Assembly (NCBI RefSeq): GCF_025567625.1
Contig: NZ_JAOQJC010000048.1
Span: 1 to 59,600 of the forward strand
From: Paenibacillus sp. J5C2022
GTDB taxonomy: Bacteria > Bacillota > Bacilli > Paenibacillales > Paenibacillaceae
DNA: 59,600 nt
Direction: 5' to 3'
Shown here: piece by piece, positions 53,869 through 59,600 of the stretch
Numbering within the stretch: position 1 is the first letter of the stretch
Layout of the letters: each line of letters starts with the position of its first letter
Translations under genes and position numbers: made by a program
The notes under the pieces: generated by a model
The model's input: the letters and a program-made list of their open reading frames with translations, nothing else
Databases searched by the model: none
What the model was told of the DNA's origin: nothing

Positions 53869-54094
53869 GGACCAACTCTAGTGGGATACGCTGTCACATC
53901 TCCGCCTGGGGTGTGCTGAAGAAGACAATCAGGCTGACCTAGATCGCAGCCGGTTACGGGGCGTCGAGGTATCGCTTTCGATGCCAGTCATTGCTAGCAA
54001 TGACTTTTAGGTGACATCAAAACTGTGACTAAACCCGTAGATGCCTGTGTGACCTGATCTTCGGACAGGGGTTCAAATCCCCTCGCCTCCACCA
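53869..54094 (+). repeat. ssrA 3' fragment (copy D)
   Basis: 226 bp from CCAACTCTAGTGGG to the terminal CCA. It matches resident 50759-50943 plus the ~38 extra nt that copy B also has. Its last 58 nt differ from the resident ssrA at one base. It begins at the very place where the 5' part in copy C stops. Confidence 0.9.
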
Positions 54095-54133
54095 ACCTTA
54101 TCAAAAACGAACACAATATACTTACATGGTGGA

Positions 54134-54208
54134 TTTTCAGTAACAATTTGGATTAAGTAAATAAGAGGACAGTTTAAGATAAAAATCTTAGCTGTCCTCT
54201 TATTTTAT
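54134..54208 (+). repeat. Flanking repeat R1 with terminator hairpin
   Basis: TTTTCAGTAACAATTT (54134-54149), ten bases, then AATAAGAGGACAG...CTGTCCTCTTATT with an inner TAAGAT/ATCTTA stem and T-rich tail. The same word, spacing and GGACA hairpin recur at 56907. It also works as terminator behind ssrA copy D. Confidence 0.75.
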
Positions 54209-54279
54209 TATTTATTGAAGGAATTTGTTGGAATATGTAGTAGAATGGTTGAGATACTAATTTATTTGGTGGTGTTGGG

Positions 54280-56886
54280 ATGATCTATCTTAATAACATG
54301 GGAAATTGGCTTAATTCACGACCTTATTGGGAACAACAAATTTGGTTGTTCGCAAATAATGAGGGGAAGCTTGATGATAAGAAAATAGAAGAGATTTATA
54401 CTATATTGATGGAAGACTACATAAGTGGGGAAAAGCATGAGCGTACACCGCTTAGTTTTATTGGTATCTCCAAGACAAATATTTCTGAGGATCAAGAACA
54501 GGTGGTTTATCTTAAAGATGTATATAATCTAAAGCATGTCAATGCATTGCAATCAGATCAAAAGTTAGTATTTGGTAAAAACCTTACTTTAATATACGGC
54601 GAGAATGGTTCTGGTAAGTCTGGCTATTCACGATTACTTAGTTCTGCTTGTTTCTCGCGAGGAGATAAAAGTATACTTCCAAACCTTAGGGAAACAAAGG
54701 TTTCAAAATCAACTAGAGCTTCAGCGGATTTTAATGTGGTTATTGGGGACGAACAAAAAAAAATTAATTATAAAGAAGATGAAAAATACGATATCTTACA
54801 GAAATTTTCGGTATTTGATTCATCGAGTGTTCAAATACATATTAATGGCACATCAAATGTAACCATTACCCCTATTCAATTAAAGGTATTTGAGTATGTA
54901 ATCGAAGCATTTAATGATTTGGAAAAGAAATTGAATAACGAAAAAGCACGTCGTAGGACTCAAAACCCATCAGACGGCCGTTTTGAGAACGAAAGTATAA
55001 TTTCTAAGTTTTGTAATGAATTAGATCATAAGGTTTCGTCAGAACAAATAAATCAATGGAATTATTCATCAAGTGATGCTGAACGAACCGCAGTTATACA
55101 AGATGAGTTACAAAAACTCCGTAAACTAGATGTTGAATCCAAGAAAAAGCAGTTAACCCTTGAGGTTAAGGAAATCGAAGATTTAGTTGAAAAACTAGAG
55201 AAAATTAATTCAATATTTAATCTAGAATATATTACCACTACCATATCATATATTAACGAAATTAATCAAAAGACGGATCTTTCAAAAAGGATGGGGGAAA
55301 GTTCGTTCAGAGATGAATTGTTCTTAACTACTGGATCTGAAGAGTGGAAATCACTCATTAGCGCCGCCAAAGTTTTACTCGACGATGAAAAGAAGTTCAA
55401 TTCAGAATTTGCTTTGACTAAATGTCCTCTATGCAAGCAAGGCCTAAGAAATGAGGAATTATCGCTATTTGAACGCTATTGGTCTTTTTTAGAAGGAAAA
55501 TCTTTGAATGAGTTAAAAATAGCAAAAGAAAACTTAGAGAAACATAGAAAGCTACTCGAAAAAATTGAGTTTCCAAAATTCGATGTTGATTCTCCAGGAG
55601 CAAGAATTGTTAGAGAAATGGATGAGGAGTATTTCAATCATTTAAAAGAACAGATTGAGAATTCATTCGTAATTAATAAAAAAGTAAAGGAGAAAACAGA
55701 GCGTCTGGAAGTAAGTGATTACCCGAAAATTGCGCCATTATTTATTGAGAAACTAAAAACTATGATATCAGAAATTAATAAGCAAATTGATGCACTAGGT
55801 AATCCGGAGTTAGATATTAAAAAGTTAGAAGATGAATTGAATCTAATTACGCATTGTAAAATATACTCTCAAATAAAAGAAGAAGTCATTACGTATGTTA
55901 AAAACCAATCTTGGCTTAAGTCATGTGAAGGAATAACATTTCCTAGAAGGCAAATAACAACGAAACAAAGAGAACTATTTGATCAAATTGTTACTGAAGA
56001 ATATAAGCGCAGATTTGCTGAAGAATGCAAAACATTGGATTGTAACTTTGGAGTATCCGTAACTACAAGAGGGGCAAGTGGTTCTACGGTCAAAGAGTTG
56101 CGGTTAAACATTTCGGCTGATCATAAAATGGGAAAGATATTAAGTGAAGGAGAACAAAGGGTTTGTGCGCTTGCCGATTTTATGACGGAGATTTCACTCG
56201 ATAAGAGGAACAGTGGAATCATTTTTGACGACCCAGTGACATCTTTGGATCATGTAAGAAAGAGGCAAATTGCTCACAGATTAGTCATTGAAGCTTCAAG
56301 ACGTCAAGTAATAATCCTAACGCATGATAAAGTCTTTTTAAGTTATCTTGCCGATATTTCTTCAGAACTTGACACCCCATACGAAGCACATTGGATCCAG
56401 CGTCTTGGAAATCGCCCAGGGAAGATATCGTTAAATAGCAGCCCTAAACTTGCTACACTTGCAGTAATAGCTCAAGAGGTTGATAGATTGATTGTTGAAG
56501 CAGGACTTTTAGATGATCAACATCAGCAACAGCAACAAAGGCTTGTTGATAGTTTTAGTTTGCTTAGGAGTGGTTGCGAAGCCCTGATAGAGCAAGTCTT
56601 ATTTAACAAAACCATCCAAAGACATGATGACTATATACGAGTAAGTAATCTCAATGAAGTGCCATGGGATGATATGAAAGCGGGAAAAATAGTAGATATG
56701 CACGGTCAACTCTCTAGATTTATTGATGCGCATAATCGTAGTGATACGATGCGGGAAGAGCCAATTACAATTGAGGTTGTAAAATCGTATCGAAAAAAGT
56801 TTATTGAGGTCAGAGATGAATTAAATGCCATCAAAAAAACTAAAAGATTAGAACTGGATAAACAAAAAACTAATTCACCTTGGTAA
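54280..56886 (+). CDS. AAA/ABC ATPase with CxxC zinc-hook, RloC-like
   Basis: 868 aa. Walker A GENGSGKSG (107-115), long coiled-coil region about 220-560 with CPLC (382-385) in its middle like a Rad50 hook, ABC signature LSEGEQ (621-626), Walker B GIIFDDPVTSLDH (about 646-658), switch ILTHDK. The C-terminal ~150 residues carry LRSGCEALIEQVLF with RxxxE (R763, E767) and later His808/His818, reminiscent of the R-E-H set of PrrC/RloC anticodon nucleases. RloC-type proteins cut tRNA after phage attack and lie next to restriction systems, as here. The nuclease assignment is inference; other Rad50-like defence ATPases are possible. Strongly AT-rich. Confidence 0.62.
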   Translation: MIYLNNMGNWLNSRPYWEQQIWLFANNEGKLDDKKIEEIYTILMEDYISGEKHERTPLSFIGISKTNISEDQEQVVYLKDVYNLKHVNALQSDQKLVFGKNLTLIYGENGSGKSGYSRLLSSACFSRGDKSILPNLRETKVSKSTRASADFNVVIGDEQKKINYKEDEKYDILQKFSVFDSSSVQIHINGTSNVTITPIQLKVFEYVIEAFNDLEKKLNNEKARRRTQNPSDGRFENESIISKFCNELDHKVSSEQINQWNYSSSDAERTAVIQDELQKLRKLDVESKKKQLTLEVKEIEDLVEKLEKINSIFNLEYITTTISYINEINQKTDLSKRMGESSFRDELFLTTGSEEWKSLISAAKVLLDDEKKFNSEFALTKCPLCKQGLRNEELSLFERYWSFLEGKSLNELKIAKENLEKHRKLLEKIEFPKFDVDSPGARIVREMDEEYFNHLKEQIENSFVINKKVKEKTERLEVSDYPKIAPLFIEKLKTMISEINKQIDALGNPELDIKKLEDELNLITHCKIYSQIKEEVITYVKNQSWLKSCEGITFPRRQITTKQRELFDQIVTEEYKRRFAEECKTLDCNFGVSVTTRGASGSTVKELRLNISADHKMGKILSEGEQRVCALADFMTEISLDKRNSGIIFDDPVTSLDHVRKRQIAHRLVIEASRRQVIILTHDKVFLSYLADISSELDTPYEAHWIQRLGNRPGKISLNSSPKLATLAVIAQEVDRLIVEAGLLDDQHQQQQQRLVDSFSLLRSGCEALIEQVLFNKTIQRHDDYIRVSNLNEVPWDDMKAGKIVDMHGQLSRFIDAHNRSDTMREEPITIEVVKSYRKKFIEVRDELNAIKKTKRLELDKQKTNSPW

Positions 56887-56906
56887 AACAATCGATCTAA
56901 TAACAA

Positions 56907-56980
56907 TTTTCAGTAACAATTTAATTTAACTAATAAATGGACATTGGGGCGAGTAAAGATGCCTTGACTGTCCTTTTATT
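56907..56980 (+). repeat. Flanking repeat R2 with terminator hairpin
   Basis: TTTTCAGTAACAATTT (56907-56922) identical to R1, ten bases, then AATAAATGGACA / TGTCCTTTTATT stem with one mismatch. It serves as terminator for the ATPase gene. Confidence 0.75.
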
Positions 56981-56989
56981 ATATTTGAA

Positions 56990-57017
56990 TTGAATCTATT
57001 CTAGTATAAGTTATACT
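56990..57017 (+). promoter_or_regulatory. Promoter of the methyltransferase-nuclease operon with palindrome on the -10
   Basis: TTGAAT (56990-56995), 16-bp spacer, TATACT (57012-57017). AGTATAA-G-TTATACT (57003-57017) is a perfect 15-bp palindrome covering the -10. It would suit a dimeric repressor that times methyltransferase and nuclease. Confidence 0.6.
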
Positions 57018-57082
57018 ATTATACATATAGAAAACACTAATTCGCAATGAATTGGTGGCAAAGAAAGTAGGTTGGAAAAAGC

Positions 57083-58288
57083 ATGGCAAACAAAAGTCTT
57101 ACAAATGCAAAAAGGGTAAAGAACGACGAGTTCTATACCCAATTCAACGATATTCAAAAAGAGATTGAATCGTATTTAGAGTACAGCCCTGATGTATTTC
57201 GAGGTAAGGTAGTGTATTGCAACTGCGACGATCCTTTTGAGAGCAACTTCTTTCGCTATTTCGTACTAAATTTCAACAGGATTGGATTGAAGCGGCTAAT
57301 CACTACCAGCTATAAACCTTCAGCTATTGCCAATACGCAAATAGAGTTATTTAGTGATGATGAGACTCTAACGCATTCAAAAGACCTTCCTAAAATAACT
57401 GCGAACAGATTTATTATCAACGCAGTGCATGATATTGACGGCGATGGTGAATTCAACCTGAAAGATGTTGCATTGCAACTAAAGGCAAATAAGGATAATG
57501 AATGGGCGCCGTTAGAAGGCAACGGCGATTTTCGTAGCGATGAATCTGTGGAACTACTGAAACAATCCGATATAGTGGTAACTAATCCGCCATTCAGTCT
57601 TTTTCGAGAATATATTAAGCAACTTGTAAGATATGATAAAGAGTTTTTAATTATTGGTAACGTGAACGCGATTACCTATAAAGAAGTATTCCCACTAATT
57701 AAAGAAAATAAAGTTTGGTTAGGTGCTACTGGTAATGGTAGCGATATGGTGTTTGGAGTTCCAAAAGGTGCCAGCGTTGCTGAAAAGGATAGAGAAAAAG
57801 CAGCTAGGCTTGGATATGTGGGTGACTATACAAGACTAGGAAACTCATGTTGGTTCACTAATCTCGATCATGGGCGACGTCATCAACCGTTGCCGCTTAT
57901 GACAATGGAAGACAATTTAAAATTTAGCAGACACAAAGAAATCAAAGGCAAAGATGAGTATAATAAATATGATAACTACGATGCTATAGAAGTTCCATTT
58001 ACCGACGCTATCCCTAGTGACTATGATGGTGCAATGGGTGTACCGATTAGTTTCCTAGATAAGTATAACCCTGAGCAATTTATAATTTTAGGAACAAGTG
58101 ATAATGGTCTTGTTGATGATGAGTTAAAGAAAACACCAGGTTTAACGCAAGAATTTGTTGATGATTATTATAAAGCTGGTGGAACAGGAGCATATAAGGA
58201 AGGTAATCCAACAGCCGGTTACTATGCAAACGGCGTAGCGAAAATGGCATATAAAAGAATTTTTATCAAGCACAAGAGGATGGTCTAG
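57083..58288 (+). CDS. EcoRI-family adenine-specific DNA methyltransferase
   Basis: 401 aa. Catalytic motif IV is NPPF (168-171) in IVVTNPPFSLFREY, which marks an N6-adenine methyltransferase. KRVKNDEFYTQFNDIQKEIE and VVYCNCDDPFESNFFRYF (about 42-59) are hallmarks of the EcoRI methylase family and form the S-adenosylmethionine side. The recognition sequence cannot be read from this. It should protect host DNA from the nuclease encoded one base downstream. It has its own promoter. Confidence 0.85.
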   Translation: MANKSLTNAKRVKNDEFYTQFNDIQKEIESYLEYSPDVFRGKVVYCNCDDPFESNFFRYFVLNFNRIGLKRLITTSYKPSAIANTQIELFSDDETLTHSKDLPKITANRFIINAVHDIDGDGEFNLKDVALQLKANKDNEWAPLEGNGDFRSDESVELLKQSDIVVTNPPFSLFREYIKQLVRYDKEFLIIGNVNAITYKEVFPLIKENKVWLGATGNGSDMVFGVPKGASVAEKDREKAARLGYVGDYTRLGNSCWFTNLDHGRRHQPLPLMTMEDNLKFSRHKEIKGKDEYNKYDNYDAIEVPFTDAIPSDYDGAMGVPISFLDKYNPEQFIILGTSDNGLVDDELKKTPGLTQEFVDDYYKAGGTGAYKEGNPTAGYYANGVAKMAYKRIFIKHKRMV

Positions 58289-58289
58289 A

Positions 58290-59459
58290 ATGAAAACTAC
58301 TCTTAAAATTGACATTACCGTTAAAGAAATTTGCGAAGGGTTTGTCTATAACGAACTTGAAGGTAAGGGTTTGTTCGGCTTATCCGGCAAGCTCACTATT
58401 CAGCCGGAGTATCAGCGCAACTATATATATGCGTCTGATGGGGGCAAAAGGGAAATGTTTGTTATTGATTCAGTCCTAAAAGGGTACCCCATAGGATTGA
58501 TTTATTTTAACAAAGTGAGTGATAACAAATTTGAAGTTTTGGATGGTCAGCAGCGTATCACCAGTCTCGGACGATTTGTAACTAACAAATTTGCCATCAA
58601 AGATGAAAATGGCATGGAACACTATTTTGGTGGAATGGCAAAAGATAAGCAAGATAAGATACTGGATACGAAGCTACTCATTTACGAGTGTGAAGGTACC
58701 GAAAGTGAGATTAAAGAGTGGTTTAGAACAATCAATATTGCTGGAGTTCCACTAAATAGTCAAGAACTACTCAACGCTGTCTATTCTGGCCCGTTTGTTA
58801 CGCTTGCTAAAGCTGAATTCAGTAACAGTCAAAATGCCAATATTCAAAAATGGAGTGCATATGTATCGGGTAGTGCTAACCGGCAGGAATATTTAGAATG
58901 TGCACTGGATTGGGTAAGTAAGGGCAATATTAGTGACTACATGAGCTCTCATCGCACTCACAATAATATCAATGAACTAAAACAATATTTCAATAGCGTG
59001 ATTGATTGGGTTTCCAGTGTCTTTACTGATGTTGAGAGCGAGATGCGTGGACTTGAGTGGGGTAGGCTTTACGAAACATATCACAATCAAGCGTATAACC
59101 CCAAAGAAGTATCTAATCAGTTAAAAAAGCTTTACGGCGATCCATACATAAAAAACCGGAAGGGTGTTTTTGAGTATATTCTTGGAGGCTCACAAGACAC
59201 CAAATTACTTGAAGTTCGAGTATATGATGAAGCAACAAAGAGGTCAGTTTACACAAAGCAAACTAATTTAGCCGTGTCAAAGGGTGAGTCAAACTGTCCG
59301 CTATGTGCTATAGGACATGAATCAAACAAAACAAAAATTTGGAAGTTAAACGAAATGGATGCTGACCATGTTACTGCTTGGAGTAAGGGTGGTGCAACGA
59401 GCGATAAAAACTGTCAAATGTTATGTAAAACTCATAACCGTGCAAAAGGTAATAAGTAG
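58290..59459 (+). CDS. DUF262 (GmrS-like) protein with C-terminal HNH nuclease domain
   Basis: 389 aa. N-terminal DUF262/ParB-like domain with PEYQRNYIY and VLDGQQRITSLGRF (about 85-98), the DGQQR NTPase/nicking motif of GmrS- and DndB-like proteins. C-terminal HNH zinc-finger nuclease about 334-389: CPLC, DADHVTAWSKGG, CQMLCKTHNRAKGN, all catalytic His/Asn in place. It starts one base after the methyltransferase stop, so the two are a unit. It could be the restriction part, cutting unmethylated DNA, in place of a classical EcoRI nuclease. Confidence 0.82.
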   Translation: MKTTLKIDITVKEICEGFVYNELEGKGLFGLSGKLTIQPEYQRNYIYASDGGKREMFVIDSVLKGYPIGLIYFNKVSDNKFEVLDGQQRITSLGRFVTNKFAIKDENGMEHYFGGMAKDKQDKILDTKLLIYECEGTESEIKEWFRTINIAGVPLNSQELLNAVYSGPFVTLAKAEFSNSQNANIQKWSAYVSGSANRQEYLECALDWVSKGNISDYMSSHRTHNNINELKQYFNSVIDWVSSVFTDVESEMRGLEWGRLYETYHNQAYNPKEVSNQLKKLYGDPYIKNRKGVFEYILGGSQDTKLLEVRVYDEATKRSVYTKQTNLAVSKGESNCPLCAIGHESNKTKIWKLNEMDADHVTAWSKGGATSDKNCQMLCKTHNRAKGNK

Positions 59460-59556
59460 TTTGTACTTAACCATGACGCCTCCCCATTCCCAATTTTCTG
59501 GCCGATGAGGAGGCGCGATCTAATATGACGAAACGCTCCTACGATATTAGGGTTTG

Positions 59557-59590
59557 GATCCCCAAATCTTTTATTTAGGGGTTCTTTTTA
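59557..59590 (+). terminator. Terminator behind the nuclease gene
   Basis: CCCC / GGGG stem with flanking A-T pairs around CTTTTATT-like loop and TTCTTTTTATT tail. The region 59460-59556 holds an inverted repeat (CGCCTCC 59477, GGAGGCG 59519) and no gene. Confidence 0.65.
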
Positions 59591-59600
59591 TTAAAGTATC

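Larger units (their letters stand above)
50886..59600. mobile_element. AT-rich accessory island: toxin-antitoxin and defence cassettes spaced by ssrA 3' fragments
   Basis: After the intact ssrA, three further ssrA 3'-end copies (ending 51849, 52864, 54094) divide the DNA into cassettes: Gp49/HigB-type pair, Doc pair, Fic pair, then ATPase, methyltransferase and nuclease genes. Base composition is clearly more AT-rich than the core genes. Genes have no link to the neighbours. ssrA is a well-known integration site for phages and islands. No integrase is seen up to 59600, so the element may continue or be mobilised in trans. Confidence 0.8.

Noticed and set aside
59477..59525. CGCCTCCCCA near the end of the window as a possible right attachment site
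   Set aside because: Only seven bases match the ssrA 3' end, and its complement GGAGGCG shortly after shows it is the arm of an inverted repeat.

Overview
The window looks like chromosome of a Gram-positive, spore-former-type Firmicute, most probably a Paenibacillus. The gene order (hprK-lgt-ppaX-yvoF, the his operon, yvcD-trxB, yvcJ-yvcK-whiA-crh, clpP, cggR-gap-pgk-tpi-gpmI-eno, secG-rnr-smpB-ssrA) is the one known from Bacillus subtilis. The AraC/YesN sensor-regulator beside an LplB/YtcP/YtcQ-type sugar importer is typical of Paenibacillus. The core genes are GC-rich with strong ribosome binding sites. The last 8.7 kb is visibly AT-rich.

Layout. 1-850: six tRNA genes (Met, Val, Asp, Phe, Tyr, Lys) ending in a terminator. 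851-1684: non-coding stretch with a 51-bp tandem repeat and three hairpins. 1685-4760: flavin reductase, PucR-type regulator and the shared sugar-importer ATPase MsmX. 5095-8331: hprK-lgt-ppaX-yvoF. 8634-15745: his operon without hisA, then prs. 15888-23064: yvcD, trxB, glcK, rapZ, yvcK, whiA and an HPr-family gene at the crh locus. 23304-25899 (minus): a formate/nitrite-family channel with L-lactate dehydrogenase behind an Fnr/Crp-type site, and clpP behind a CtsR box. 26183-26257: tRNA-Arg. 26371-33739: cggR and the lower-glycolysis operon with a CggR operator. 33877-40106: cre site, membrane-bound AraC regulator and an ABC sugar importer that has no ATPase gene. 40132-45724: asparaginase-like protein, two peptidases, CutC and a sugar isomerase-like protein. 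45808-50943: secG, rnr, csp, smpB and ssrA (tmRNA).

The unusual part is 50886-59600. Behind the intact ssrA gene the 3' end of ssrA recurs three more times. Between the copies lie small cassettes: a Gp49/HigB-type toxin with HTH antitoxin, a Doc toxin with AbrB-type antitoxin, and a Fic toxin with a VbhA-type antitoxin. After the last copy comes an apparent defence cluster: a RloC-like ATPase with a Rad50-type CxxC hook, an EcoRI-family adenine methyltransferase, and a DUF262-HNH nuclease. No integrase is in the window. Two ssrA fragments are complementary halves of one ssrA allele, split by the Fic cassette. I read this as serial capture of toxin-antitoxin and defence cassettes at ssrA.

The genes connect. 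HprK, the HPr-family protein and the cre site form the carbon-repression circuit. MsmX is the likely ATPase for the importer at 36519-40057. CggR reads glycolytic flux and controls gap to eno, and lactate dehydrogenase plus the channel would dispose of the fermentation product. SmpB, tmRNA and RNase R form the ribosome-rescue and RNA-decay set.
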